A DNA stretch of 64,000 nt from positions 124,001 to 188,000 of the forward strand of contig CAVXEW010000005.1 of the NCBI GenBank assembly GCA_963760965.1. Direction: 5' to 3'. The DNA comes from Pararhizobium_B sp963760965 (GTDB lineage Bacteria; Pseudomonadota; Alphaproteobacteria; Rhizobiales; Rhizobiaceae). Position numbers and translations under genes: made by a program. Shown here piece by piece: positions 8,463-17,361 of this stretch. A model generated the notes under the pieces. That model searched no databases. It saw only the letters and a program-made list of their open reading frames with translations, and was not told where the DNA came from. Numbering within the stretch: position 1 is the stretch's first letter; each line of letters begins with the position of its first letter.

Positions 8463-9476
8463 GGTGTTGTCGTTCCGCTCGAAGAAAATCAAGACAAGAC
8501 GGCGTCAGTCAAGCCGCTCGTCGACCTGACCAAGGATGACATGGAGCGGGTCAACCGCCTGATCCTGTCCAAGGCGGGATCGGACGTCGAGATGATTCCC
8601 GAGGTCGCCAACCATCTGATCTCGTCGGGCGGCAAGCGCCTGCGGCCGATGCTCACGCTCGCCGCGGCGAGCATGTTCGGCCATAGCGGCGACGCACATG
8701 TGAAGCTCGCCATGAGCGTCGAGTTCATGCATACGGCAACGCTGCTCCACGACGACGTTGTCGACGAGAGCGACCTGAGACGCGGCAAGTCGACGGCCCG
8801 GACGATCTGGGGCAACCAGGCGAGCGTGCTCGTCGGCGACTTCCTGCTCGGCCAGGCGTTCCGGGTGATGGTCGACGCCGGTTCGATGGAGGCGCTCGAC
8901 GTGCTGTCGCACGCCGCCTCGGTCATCGCCGAGGGCGAGGTCCTCCAGCTCTCCGTGGCGAAGAACCTCGAGACGACCGAGGACGATTATCTTTCCGTCA
9001 TCCGCGCCAAGACGGCCGCCCTGTTCTCGGCCGCCGCCGAGGTCGGTCCGATCATAGCCGGCGCCGGAAAGGCGGAGCGCAGCGCGCTCAGGTCCTACGG
9101 GATCAATCTCGGCCTCGCCTTCCAGCTCGTCGACGACGCGCTCGACTACGGCGGGAACCAGACGGACCTCGGCAAGAACACGGGCGACGACTTCCGGGAG
9201 GGCAAGATCACCCTGCCGGTGGTGCTCGCCTACAGGCGGGGCACCGAGGAGGAACGCGCGTTCTGGAGTTCGGCGATAGAAGACGGCAAGACCGACGGCG
9301 ACGCGCTGGCCCGCGCGAAATCCCTGATCGCGCGCTACGGCAGCCTGCGCGACACGATCGCCCGGGCGCGCCACTATGGCGACATCGCGCGCGACGCACT
9401 GGCTCCGCTGCCCGAATCCGCCTACAAGTCGGCGCTGCTCGAGGTCATCGATTTCTGTATTGCCCGCATCAATTGA
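8460..9476 (+). CDS. ispB: Polyprenyl (octa/decaprenyl) diphosphate synthase
   Basis: A 338-residue trans-prenyltransferase that extends farnesyl diphosphate with isopentenyl units to make the side chain of ubiquinone; in alphaproteobacteria the usual product is decaprenyl diphosphate (DdsA). The two aspartate-rich motifs are complete: DDVVD at 98-102 and DDALD at 225-229. GGKRLRP at 58-64 binds the diphosphate, and the C-terminal GKNTGDDFREGKITLP is the usual string. I chose the TTG at 8460 on the evidence of the ribosome-binding site and promoter; an ATG at 8436 would add eight residues. The next gene on this strand is the TPR protein, after about 185 bases. The symbol follows the E. coli name; the chain length made here is inferred from the class. 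Confidence 0.93.
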   Translation: MGVVVPLEENQDKTASVKPLVDLTKDDMERVNRLILSKAGSDVEMIPEVANHLISSGGKRLRPMLTLAAASMFGHSGDAHVKLAMSVEFMHTATLLHDDVVDESDLRRGKSTARTIWGNQASVLVGDFLLGQAFRVMVDAGSMEALDVLSHAASVIAEGEVLQLSVAKNLETTEDDYLSVIRAKTAALFSAAAEVGPIIAGAGKAERSALRSYGINLGLAFQLVDDALDYGGNQTDLGKNTGDDFREGKITLPVVLAYRRGTEEERAFWSSAIEDGKTDGDALARAKSLIARYGSLRDTIARARHYGDIARDALAPLPESAYKSALLEVIDFCIARIN

Positions 9477-9661
9477 GAAGCTTCGCGCATCGGGCCGGCA
9501 GCGAAACGGACCCTGCCGGAAAGGGAGCGAACGCGGGCCTCGGGAGGGCGTTCGAAAAAGCTTGAACAGCCTGCTTCAAAAACGCCATCTTGGTGTGAAA
9601 ATGCGGAACATGAATCGGGAATCGCGCCCCGTTCGCGGCGCGGTTGGAAAGGCTCTTCCAG

Positions 9662-11566
9662 ATGCACAATGAAATTCTCCGCCGTATCGTCATGCGCGCC
9701 GCGGCGGGCCTCGTGATGGCCACTGTTCCGCTGGCGCTCGCGTTGCCGGCAGGCGCGGCGACGAAGGCCGACACGTTCGACGCGAGCAGGGTCGACACTT
9801 TCGCCGGTGCGTTCCTGGCGGGAAGGGTCGCCGACGCCGACAACGACGACAGTGCCGCGATCAGTTTCTACAGGCGCGCGCTCGACTTCCAGCCGGACAA
9901 TCTGGAGGTCAAGGAAAGGCTGATGGTCACCCTTTTCATGCAGGGGGATTTCGACCGCGGCGTAAAGCTGGCCGACGAGATCAAGGACGACCCGGCCGTC
10001 GACCGCATCACCGCGATCGCCCGCGGGCTGCAGGCGATCCGCACTCAGAAGTTCGACAAGGCGCGCAAGATCTTCGCCTACGAGGGCGACAACGATCTCG
10101 ACCGCCTGATGAACGGCCTCCTGAGTGCGTGGGCCGAATTCGGCGCCGGCAAGCAGAAGGACGCGATGGCCTCGGTGAAGGCGCTCGACGGCCCGGAATG
10201 GTTCGGCATCTTCAAGTCCTACACGACCGCGCTGATGGCGCAGGCAGCAGGAAGACTCGACGAGGCGCGAACCGCCTACCAGGCCGCGATCACCGATTCG
10301 GTCGGAGGAGCGACGGCGCCCGACACCTACATGCGGGCAGTGATCGCGCTCGCCGAAATGGAAGCCGGCGCCGGCAACAGGAAGGCCGCCCTCGACGCCG
10401 TGGCCACCGGCGAGAAGTTCTCGCCGGGCTACCCGCCGCTCGACGCGGTGCGCCAGGCGATCGAAAACGGCGGCGTGCACGAGCGGCCGGTGAAGACCGC
10501 CGCGCAAGGTGCCGCAACTGTGATGTTCTCGATCGGCAGTGCGCTCAACCGCAGGGGCGCGGAGGAAGTGGTCTCGCTGTATCTCAACTTCTCCGAGGCG
10601 CTCGATCCCGCTAATCCGGCGACGCGTGTGATGCTCGGCGGCATTGCCGAATCGCTCGGCAAACCGGAAGTCGCGATCAAGATCTACGACGGCATACCGA
10701 AGAATTCGCCGATGCGGCGACTGTCGGACCTGCAGCGCGGCCTCGACCTGTCTCAGGTGGGAAAGACCGCCGAGGCCGAGAAGCAGCTCGGTGAACTCAT
10801 CGACCAGGACAAGAAGGACATGCGTTCCTACCTGGCGCTCGGCAGCGTGCTCTCCAACGCCAAGGACTACAAGGCGATGGCCGAGCTCTACGACAGGGCC
10901 GTCAAGCAGCTCGGCCCCGTTCCGGAGGCCTCCGACTGGAACATCTTCTTCCAGCGCGGCATCGCCTACGAGCGGCTGAAGGAATGGTCCAAGGCCGAAC
11001 CCAACTTCAAGAAGGCGCTCGACCTGCAGCCCGAACAGCCGCAGGTGCTGAACTATCTCGGCTATTCGTGGATCGACAGGAACACGCACCTGGAGGAGGG
11101 GCTGAAGATGGTGAAGAAGGCCGTCTCGCTGCGCCCCAACGACGGCTACATCGTCGATTCGCTCGGCTGGGCCTACTACAAGCTCGGCAAGTTCGAGAAG
11201 GCGGTCGGAGAGCTGGAGCACGCAGTCGAACTGAAGCCCGGCGACGCGACCATCAACGACCACCTCGGCGACGCCTACTGGCAGGTGGGCCGCAAGATCG
11301 AGGCCACATACCAGTGGAACCGGGCGCTGACGTTCAAGCCCGACCAGGACCAGGTCCCGCTTATCGAGGCGAAGATCAAGAACGGCCTGCCGGCTCCGGT
11401 GGACGGCCGGCCGGTCAGCGTCGAAGCGGAGATGAAGGACGGGACGACGCCGAAAGCCAAGCCGTCGGATCCGGGCAGCGACAAGAAGAGCGAGCGCCTC
11501 GTGCCTGCCCTCGTGCGCCAAGCGGGCCGCTCCGGAATCCATTCCCTCGGGGAGGGCCTCGGCTAA
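9662..11566 (+). CDS. Exported tetratricopeptide-repeat protein
   Basis: A 634-residue protein with an N-terminal signal peptide (hydrophobic VMATVPLALALPAGAA, residues about 18-33) and TPR units through most of its length. The clearest repeats are in the C-terminal half, for example QVLNYLGYSWIDRN..EEGLKMVKKAVSLRPNDG, then VDSLGWAYYKLGKFEKAVGE and NDHLGDAYWQVGRKIEA. I chose the ATG at 9662, which has GGAAAGG upstream, over an in-frame TTG at 9644. This family regularly precedes ispE in rhizobial genomes and is thought to be a periplasmic scaffold, but no specific role is established. The last 40 residues are basic, low in complexity and outside the repeats. ispE begins 19 bases downstream. 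Confidence 0.85.
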   Translation: MHNEILRRIVMRAAAGLVMATVPLALALPAGAATKADTFDASRVDTFAGAFLAGRVADADNDDSAAISFYRRALDFQPDNLEVKERLMVTLFMQGDFDRGVKLADEIKDDPAVDRITAIARGLQAIRTQKFDKARKIFAYEGDNDLDRLMNGLLSAWAEFGAGKQKDAMASVKALDGPEWFGIFKSYTTALMAQAAGRLDEARTAYQAAITDSVGGATAPDTYMRAVIALAEMEAGAGNRKAALDAVATGEKFSPGYPPLDAVRQAIENGGVHERPVKTAAQGAATVMFSIGSALNRRGAEEVVSLYLNFSEALDPANPATRVMLGGIAESLGKPEVAIKIYDGIPKNSPMRRLSDLQRGLDLSQVGKTAEAEKQLGELIDQDKKDMRSYLALGSVLSNAKDYKAMAELYDRAVKQLGPVPEASDWNIFFQRGIAYERLKEWSKAEPNFKKALDLQPEQPQVLNYLGYSWIDRNTHLEEGLKMVKKAVSLRPNDGYIVDSLGWAYYKLGKFEKAVGELEHAVELKPGDATINDHLGDAYWQVGRKIEATYQWNRALTFKPDQDQVPLIEAKIKNGLPAPVDGRPVSVEAEMKDGTTPKAKPSDPGSDKKSERLVPALVRQAGRSGIHSLGEGLG

Positions 11567-11585
11567 CAAGGCAAAGGCGCAAGGC

Positions 11586-12534
11586 ATGTCGTGCGCACCT
11601 TCGGAATCGAACGTTCCGCTCGGCGGCAACGACCCGTCGGCGATCAGGGGCATCATCGAACGTGCGCCCGCCAAGATCAATCTCGCGCTCCATGTCGTCG
11701 GCCGGCGCGCCGACGGGTACCACGACCTGCAGAGCCTCGTGACATTCGCCAACGTCGTCGACAGGGTTCGCGTCCTGCCTTCGGACCAGGACACTGTTTC
11801 CGTGTCCGGATACTACGCGGCCGGCGCTCTCCGACGGGGAAGCGAACCTCGTGGGCAAGGCTCGCGACGCGCTTCGGGCCTATCTCCGGCAGATCGACGC
11901 CGGCGCGCCGCCGGTGACCGTCCTGCTCGAGAAGAACCTGCCGATCGCCAGCGGCATCGGCGGTGGCTCCGCCGACGCGGCGGCGACGCTGCGCGCGCTC
12001 GTGCGCCTCTGGAACGCGGCAGTCACGCCGGCAGAGCTCAACGATCTCGCGCGGTCCGTCGGGGCGGACGTCCCGATGTGCCTGGCATCGCGGCCGCTTT
12101 CGGCGGAAGGCATCGGCGACAGGATCCGGCCGCTCGCACCGTTCCCGACCTTCGACATGGTGCTGGCCAATCCCGGCCGCGCCGTCTCTACGCCGGACGT
12201 GTTCCGAAGGCTGCGCTCGCACGAGAACCCGGGCCTGCAGGTGCCGCGCCGGTGGGGCAGCCTGGCCGAGGCCGTGACGGCTCTCTCGGGCATGCGCAAC
12301 GATCTCGAGGAAGCCGCGCGGGAGATCGTGCCCGAGATCGCGGAGGTGAAGGCGCTGCTCGGGGAATCGGGCGCCCTGCTCGCCCGCATGTCAGGCTCGG
12401 GGGCGACCTGCTTCGGCATATTCCCGGGGGCCGAGGCCGCCCGGGCCGCTACGGACAGGATGCGACGGGCCCGGCCCGGCTGGTACGTCGCCGACTGCCG
12501 GACCTTCTATGGAGTGACGGGACAACCGACATGA
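11586..12534 (+). pseudogene. ispE: 4-diphosphocytidyl-2-C-methyl-D-erythritol kinase, frameshifted
   Basis: IspE phosphorylates CDP-methylerythritol in the MEP isoprenoid pathway. The first part (ATG at 11586) reads normally through RAPAKINLALHVVGRRADGYH and up to VSVSGYYAA, then becomes nonsense. The true sequence resumes in the next frame as ALSDGEANLVGKARDALRAY and continues through the GHMP ATP-binding motif PIASGIGGGSADAAA and the C-terminal RMSGSGATCFGIF to a TGA at 12532. Removing one G at 11823-11824 restores one continuous frame of about 315 codons. The rest of the gene is conserved and the pathway is normally essential, so a sequencing or assembly error is more likely than a real lesion. 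The stop overlaps the moaB start (ATGA). Confidence 0.88.
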
Positions 12535-13082
12535 CTTCCAGCGACAGCCGCTCCTTCGTTCCCCTCGGCATCGCCGTGCTCACCGTGTCGGACACCCGAA
12601 GCCTTGCGGAGGACCGCTCCGGCGAGACCCTCGCGGGCCGCATCGAGCAGGCGGGCCACCGGCTCGTGGCGCGAACGATCGTTCCAGACGAGCGCGAGAC
12701 CATCGCCTCGACCGTGCGCGCCTGGTCGGAAAACCCCGACGTCGACGTCGTGATCACGACCGGAGGCACCGGCTTCACCGGCCGCGACGTGACGCCCGAA
12801 GCGCTGGAGCCGCTTTTCGAGAAGCGCATGGACGGCTTCTCGGCGCTCTTCCACCGCATCTCATACGACAAGATCGGCACCTCCACCATCCAGTCCCGGG
12901 CCACTGGCGGCGTCGTCAACGCCACCTTCGTCTTCGTCCTGCCGGGCTCCCCGGGCGCCTGCAGGGACGCGTGGGACGGCATCCTCGAGGCGCAGCTCGA
13001 CTACCGGCACATGCCATGCAACTTCGTGGAGATCATGCCCCGGCTCGACGAGCACCTGAAGCGCGGAGGCGGCAAGGCCTGA
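12531..13082 (+). CDS. moaB: Molybdenum cofactor biosynthesis protein B
   Basis: A 183-residue MoaB/MogA-fold protein. It contains the molybdopterin-binding strings AVLTVSDTRSLAEDRSGE (residues about 14-31) and ITTGGTGFTGRDVTPEAL (72-89), and ends with the family PCNFVEIMPRLDEHLKRGG. MoaB adenylates molybdopterin or supports that step before molybdate insertion. The ATG at 12531 overlaps the ispE stop. A continuous reading frame links the start of ispE with moaB, but that is only a consequence of the ispE frameshift and not a fusion protein. No other molybdenum-cofactor genes lie in the window. Confidence 0.92.
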   Translation: MTSSDSRSFVPLGIAVLTVSDTRSLAEDRSGETLAGRIEQAGHRLVARTIVPDERETIASTVRAWSENPDVDVVITTGGTGFTGRDVTPEALEPLFEKRMDGFSALFHRISYDKIGTSTIQSRATGGVVNATFVFVLPGSPGACRDAWDGILEAQLDYRHMPCNFVEIMPRLDEHLKRGGGKA

Positions 13083-13091
13083 AGGCCGTCG

Positions 13092-13601
13092 TCAGCAGCG
13101 GACTTCGGCCGGCGCGATTTCGCAGGCGAGTTGCCGTGGCCTCACGCGCCGCCCCAGCAGGGCCAGAGTGTCCCCGTCCCTCAAGGCGACGAAGGCCTCT
13201 TCCCGGAGCATGAGCAGGCCGTAGCGAAGGCCGTGACCCGAGCGGCGCAGGCGGGCGAACACCGACGGCCTGTGGTCGGCCGCCGGCGAAAGGCTCGCCG
13301 GCCGGCAACTCGCCGTCATATGGTCGGAGAACCGGTCGATCCAGCCGCCGAGGGGCCGCGCGCCCGGCTCCATGAGGAAGATCCAGTCCGAGCGCGCCTG
13401 CGCAAGAGCCGCCTCGAGGCTCGTGTCCTTGAGGAAGCTGCAACCGGCTGCATCGGCCACGCGCGCCGAGCCGTCCGTCGAACCCCTGTCGATGACCAGC
13501 ACCTCGCGGATCAGCCCCTCGACGGCGCCCGGAACCAGCGCGGCGAGCGACCGGGCCAGCGGCTCTTCCTGATCGCCGCACTCCATCAAGACCGTTACCA
13601 T
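13092..13601 (-). CDS. Small glycosyltransferase family 2-like protein
   Basis: A 169-residue protein with the N-terminal GT-A pattern: MVTVLMECGDQEEPLARSL, then EVLVIDRGSTDGSARVADAAG, which matches the nucleotide-binding strand of family 2 glycosyltransferases, and SDWIFLMEPGARP where the DxD-type motif would lie. It is shorter than normal family 2 enzymes (about 230-300 residues), lacks a clear DxD and has no membrane segment, so activity is doubtful. I placed the start at the ATG at 13601; the open frame extends further upstream without similarity. It converges with moaB and diverges from the radical SAM gene, 142 bases from the latter. Confidence 0.7.
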   Translation of the reverse strand: MVTVLMECGDQEEPLARSLAALVPGAVEGLIREVLVIDRGSTDGSARVADAAGCSFLKDTSLEAALAQARSDWIFLMEPGARPLGGWIDRFSDHMTASCRPASLSPAADHRPSVFARLRRSGHGLRYGLLMLREEAFVALRDGDTLALLGRRVRPRQLACEIAPAEVRC

Positions 13602-13743
13602 GACCGCTTCATCTATATGAACATTGCGTGAAATGCCAGATGCCGGGATTGCCGCTTTTTGTTCTTGCTTCGTTCTTGGTGCGATGCTAGGAAAAATCAC
13701 CGAACGGCAGGGGCGCGGGCAATGTGTCCCTGGGGAGACGATC

Positions 13744-14901
13744 ATGAACCAGCGGACCGACAACGGGCCGGCGGCTTTCGCCGCCGCCCAGGATACAGAC
13801 ATGGCCGACGCGATCCTCGCAAGGTCCGGCGTGCGCATCGACGGCGACCGGCGGCGCGGACGGGCCGCTGCCATCAACATGTCCGGCCGTTTCGAGGTCC
13901 TTTCGCGACACGACTTCGACGACGGCTGGGAGACGCTGGAAGACCTGCCGCCCTTCAGGACCGAGGTTCAGGTCGAGAAGCCGCGCAACATCATCACGCG
14001 GAACTCTTCGCCGGACATCTCTTTCGACCGCTCGATCAACCCGTACCGCGGCTGCGAGCACGGCTGCATCTACTGCTTCGCGCGGCCGACCCACAGCTAC
14101 ATGGGTCTTTCGGCCGGGCTCGACTTCGAGGCCAGGCTGTTCGCCAAGCCGGATGCGCCACGGCTCCTGGAGCGCGAGCTCTCGAAGCCCGGCTACACCC
14201 CGCGGCCGATCGCCATCGGCACGAACACCGACCCCTACCAGCCGGTCGAGCGCGAATGGCGGATCATGCGGGAGATCCTGGAAGTGCTGAGCGCCGCGAA
14301 CCACCCGGTCGGCATCGTGACCAAGTCCGCGCTGGTGACCCGCGATATCGACATTCTCGCCTCGATGGCGGAACGCGGGCTGGCGAGGGTCGCCGTCTCC
14401 GTCACGACGCTCGACCGCAAGCTCGCGCGCGCGATGGAGCCGCGCGCTGCGACACCGCCGAGGCGGCTCGAGACACTGCGCGCGCTGTCATCTGCCGGCA
14501 TACCGACCGGCGTCATGGCCGCGCCGGTCATCCCCGGACTCAATGACCACGAGATCGAGCGCATCCTCGAGTCCGCGCGGGCCGCAGGAGCCGGGCAGGC
14601 CGGTTACGTCCTCCTCCGGTTGCCGCACGAAGTCAGCCCCCTCTTTCGCGACTGGCTTCTCCGGAATTACCCGGACAGGTACCGGCACGTCATGTCGCTG
14701 GTGCGCTCCATGCGCGGGGGCAAGGACTACGACGCCGAGTTCGGCAAGCGGATGCGCGGCGCGGGTCCCTATGCGTGGCAGCTCGGCCGCCGGTTCGACA
14801 TGGCTGCGAAGCGGCTTGGCCTGAACGGGGGCCGCCGGTCCCTGCGCACCGATCTCTTCGTCGCGCCGGCCGGGAACGGCGTACAGCTCGCGCTGCTTTA
14901 G
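13744..14901 (+). CDS. PA0069-family radical SAM protein (SplB-like)
   Basis: A 385-residue radical SAM enzyme. The iron-sulfur cysteines are C104, C108 and C111 in CEHGCIYC, embedded in NPYRGCEHGCIYCFARPTHSY, with the spacing of the Rv2578c/PA0069 group related to spore photoproduct lyase. The next blocks are TNTDPYQPVEREW and VTKSALVTRDIDIL. The function of this group is unknown; DNA or RNA repair has been suggested from the similarity to SplB. The start ATG at 13744 follows GGGGAG. rnhB lies 123 bases downstream on the same strand, and the two could be co-transcribed. Confidence 0.9.
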   Translation: MNQRTDNGPAAFAAAQDTDMADAILARSGVRIDGDRRRGRAAAINMSGRFEVLSRHDFDDGWETLEDLPPFRTEVQVEKPRNIITRNSSPDISFDRSINPYRGCEHGCIYCFARPTHSYMGLSAGLDFEARLFAKPDAPRLLERELSKPGYTPRPIAIGTNTDPYQPVEREWRIMREILEVLSAANHPVGIVTKSALVTRDIDILASMAERGLARVAVSVTTLDRKLARAMEPRAATPPRRLETLRALSSAGIPTGVMAAPVIPGLNDHEIERILESARAAGAGQAGYVLLRLPHEVSPLFRDWLLRNYPDRYRHVMSLVRSMRGGKDYDAEFGKRMRGAGPYAWQLGRRFDMAAKRLGLNGGRRSLRTDLFVAPAGNGVQLALL

Positions 14902-15024
14902 GACAGCCTCGAGATCCGGTGCCGGCGTCGCCGCCCCCTTGCCGCCGCACCGGCCACCCTCCCTGCAAGCCTCGCCGGGGAGGGTATTGCGGGGAATCGG
15001 TCGGGCATGCGAGATAGTCGCGTC

Positions 15025-15702
15025 ATGCCTCGCAACCCGACCGATTCCCTTCTTTTTGCCGAAACGGCGCTGGTACCCGACTTCGCCTTCGAAAGCCGCG
15101 CGCGCGGCGCCGGCTTCTGGCCGGTGGCGGGGGTGGACGAGGTCGGCCGCGGGCCGCTCGCGGGGCCGGTGGTGGCGGCGGCAGTTATCCTTGATCCGGA
15201 CTGCATCCCCGAAGGGCTCGACGATTCCAAGAAGCTCGCCGCCGAGGTCCGAGAGGCACTCTGCGCAAGGATCATGGCGACTGCCCATGTGGCGGTCGCC
15301 TCCTCCTCGCCGCGGCGGATCGACGCCACGGACATCCGAAAGGCCAGCCTCGATGCCATGCGCCGGGCACTGGCGGCGTTGCCGGTTTCGCCGGCGCACG
15401 TGCTCGTCGACGGCCGCGACCTGCCGGACGGCCTTGCCTGCGGGGGCGAAGCTGTCGTCAAGGGCGACGGCCGGTGCCTCTCAATCGCGGCGGCATCCAT
15501 CGTCGCGAAGGTCACCCGCGATCGCATGATGCAGCGCGCCCACGACCTTTTCCCCGATTACGGCTTCGGCAGCCATGTCGGCTACGCGACCGCGGTGCAT
15601 CGCGCCGCGATTTCCAGAATGGGCCCGTGTGCGCTACACCGGCTTTCCTTCCGTCCCTTGCGCGAGCCGTTGGCGGCTGCGGTAGAGGTCGAGGACGCCT
15701 GA
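15025..15702 (+). CDS. rnhB: Ribonuclease HII
   Basis: A 225-residue type 2 RNase H that removes misincorporated ribonucleotides and RNA-DNA hybrids. The metal-binding DE pair of AGVDEVGRGPLAGPV is at residues 38-39, the third acidic residue is in VDGRDLP, and SIVAKVTRDRMM with HKGY-like SHVGYAT completes the active site. I chose the ATG at 15025; an ATG at 15007 with GGGGAA upstream would add six residues. It converges with the MFS gene, leaving 40 bases between the stops. Confidence 0.93.
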   Translation: MPRNPTDSLLFAETALVPDFAFESRARGAGFWPVAGVDEVGRGPLAGPVVAAAVILDPDCIPEGLDDSKKLAAEVREALCARIMATAHVAVASSSPRRIDATDIRKASLDAMRRALAALPVSPAHVLVDGRDLPDGLACGGEAVVKGDGRCLSIAAASIVAKVTRDRMMQRAHDLFPDYGFGSHVGYATAVHRAAISRMGPCALHRLSFRPLREPLAAAVEVEDA

Positions 15703-15742
15703 GCGGGACGCGGATCTTCGGCGCCCGCCGGTTCCCCCTGCT

Positions 15743-17146
15743 TCAGGTGCGGCGGCGGGCAAGGAAAGGGATCGCGGCGAGAAGACCTGCCAGAGCAAGT
15801 GGAAGCGAGGCGGCGAAGATCCAGAACGCGACGCGGCGCGTCTCCCACGGTGCGGTGCCAAGGCCGAGGCCGGCAGCATTGGCGGCGATGCCGCTGCAGG
15901 CGGCTCCGAAAGCGTAGCCGAGTTGCTGAAGCGTGGTGAGCGCGCCTGCCACCCGCTCCCTTTCGCCGGCGGGCGCGATGGCGGTCATGCGTGCAAGCAC
16001 GAACGTCCATGCGATGCCGAAGCCACCTCCCTGAAACGCCGCGCATGCGACGACCAGCGGCAGGGAACCGTACGGCATCGCCAGCACGAGGCCGGCGCTG
16101 CCAACCGTCACGATCGCGATACCGGAGCCGATCATCGTGCGGTTCATGCGCTCGGGGACGCGGGCGACCGCCACCGCCATGAGCGACCAGGAGACCGATT
16201 CGACCGCAAGCACGTAGCCGGCGCCAAGGGCGGAGACGTCGTGCAGCCGTGTGATGAGAAGCGGGCCGTAAACCCCGAGCGGAATCGTGGCTGCCGAGAT
16301 CAGGAGCACCATCAGGAGACCTGCGCCGACACGGTCGCGCGGATCGAGCGCACGCGGGGGCAGCAGGTGGCCCTTCGCGCCGGGAGCTGCGTCGAGGCGC
16401 AGAAACCAGAAGAGCAGAACGAGACCCCCAAACACGCAGAGCGGAGTCGTGGCCGCGCCGACGCGGATGCCGCCGAAGGCAACTGCGACGACAGAGAGGG
16501 ACAGGATGGCGAGACGCCGCAACGGCAGGCGCTCGTGCTCCCGGCCCCATTCGCTGTCGACGGCGAGCCCTCCGGCCCTGCCGACCAGCAGAGCCAGTCC
16601 GGCCGCCTGCAGGGCGAAGAACCAGAAGCCGCCACGCCACAGCCCGGCATCGGCGAACATTCCGCCGACCAGGGGGCCGAGGAACGCCGACACCCCCCAC
16701 AGGACAGAGACCACGGCCATGACACGCGGAATCGCCTCCCTCGGGTACAGCCGTGTGACGGCCACCAGAGATAGAGCCATCAGGCCGCCGCCGCCGGCCC
16801 CCTGAACGAGCCGCCCCGCCAGCATGACCGGCATGGCGGGAGCGAGCGCGCTGATGGCACAGCCGGCGAGGTAAGCGGTCGCCGAGGCGACCATCGTCCG
16901 CCTGAGACCGTAGCGCAGGCTCAGCACGGCGCCGGAAGCGCCGGCGACGATGGAGCCGATCTCGTAGAGCGCAACCATCCAGGCGACGAGCCGGGCGCCG
17001 CCGATCCCGGCGACGATCGCCGGAGTCATGGTTGCAACGAGCATGCTGTCGGCGGCATGGAGCCAGACGCCGGAACAGACGACGAGAAGCGGCAGCAGTC
17101 TCCACCCGCCGAAGGGTTCCGGCCAACCGCCGTCTTCCTTCTCCAC
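15743..17146 (-). CDS. MFS transporter (multidrug-type, about 12-14 TM)
   Basis: A 467-residue major facilitator protein with repeated hydrophobic segments. LSLRYGLRRTMVASATAYLAG corresponds to the loop 2-3 motif, and AGRLVQGAGGGGLMAL to the family motif of helix 5 in drug/proton antiporters of the DHA group. Export of a small hydrophobic compound is likely, but the substrate is unknown. I chose a GTG start at 17146, preceded by GGGAGAGG; an in-frame GTG at 17314 lies inside the atp terminator hairpin and would add a non-family extension. The ribosome-binding site belongs to a 72 bp sequence also found in atpI. The gene stands between atpF and rnhB. Confidence 0.85.
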   Translation of the reverse strand: MEKEDGGWPEPFGGWRLLPLLVVCSGVWLHAADSMLVATMTPAIVAGIGGARLVAWMVALYEIGSIVAGASGAVLSLRYGLRRTMVASATAYLAGCAISALAPAMPVMLAGRLVQGAGGGGLMALSLVAVTRLYPREAIPRVMAVVSVLWGVSAFLGPLVGGMFADAGLWRGGFWFFALQAAGLALLVGRAGGLAVDSEWGREHERLPLRRLAILSLSVVAVAFGGIRVGAATTPLCVFGGLVLLFWFLRLDAAPGAKGHLLPPRALDPRDRVGAGLLMVLLISAATIPLGVYGPLLITRLHDVSALGAGYVLAVESVSWSLMAVAVARVPERMNRTMIGSGIAIVTVGSAGLVLAMPYGSLPLVVACAAFQGGGFGIAWTFVLARMTAIAPAGERERVAGALTTLQQLGYAFGAACSGIAANAAGLGLGTAPWETRRVAFWIFAASLPLALAGLLAAIPFLARRRT

Positions 17147-17152
17147 GTCCCG

Positions 17153-17225
17153 CCTCTCCCTCGCCTTCCGGCCCGCCACGGACCCGTCCCGCCCCCGGCG
17201 GAACCGCCTCGCTGCGCATTCCCGT
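17153..17225. repeat. 72/73 bp direct repeat, copy A (upstream of MFS gene)
   Basis: This stretch is identical to 19993-20064 apart from one extra base in the run after GCCCGCCACG. Both copies have the same orientation and they flank the F0 operon about 2.8 kb apart. The unit contains the small perfect inverted repeat GGCGGAACCGCC. Here it lies outside coding sequence and its end supplies the purine-rich ribosome-binding site of the MFS gene. Confidence 0.85.
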
Positions 17226-17296
17226 GCCTTTGGGCCGGACCCGTCCAGGCCGGACGTGCCGGCGCGGATCGCTTCTCCGGCCAGACTTCTCCCCAA

Positions 17297-17325
17297 CGAG
17301 AAATGCCGGGGCACGGCCCCGGCAT
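17297..17325 (-). terminator. Rho-independent terminator of the F0 operon
   Basis: On the minus strand, about 40 bases after the atpF stop, a perfect 10 bp stem (ATGCCGGGGC / GCCCCGGCAT, 17303-17325) with a 3-base loop is followed by TTCTCG. A second perfect stem, GACCGGCC-GA-GGCCGGTC at 17346-17363, overlaps the atpF stop codon. Confidence 0.75.
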
Positions 17326-17361
17326 CCGGAAATCGACGAATGAGAGACCGGCCGAGGCCGG

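Noticed and set aside
9561..9590. A heat-shock (RpoH-like) promoter, CTTGAA with CCATCT, before the TPR gene
   Set aside because: The spacer is 18 bases, longer than the rhizobial consensus, and the -10 half is weak.
11586..13082. A 498-codon frame joining the start of ispE with moaB, as if a fusion protein
   Set aside because: Between 11823 and 12530 it is out of frame with IspE and encodes no family sequence; the continuity results from the frameshift.
17147..17314. An N-terminal extension of the MFS protein from a GTG at 17314
   Set aside because: It would be translated from inside the atp terminator hairpin and through the repeat, giving Arg-rich sequence without similarity.
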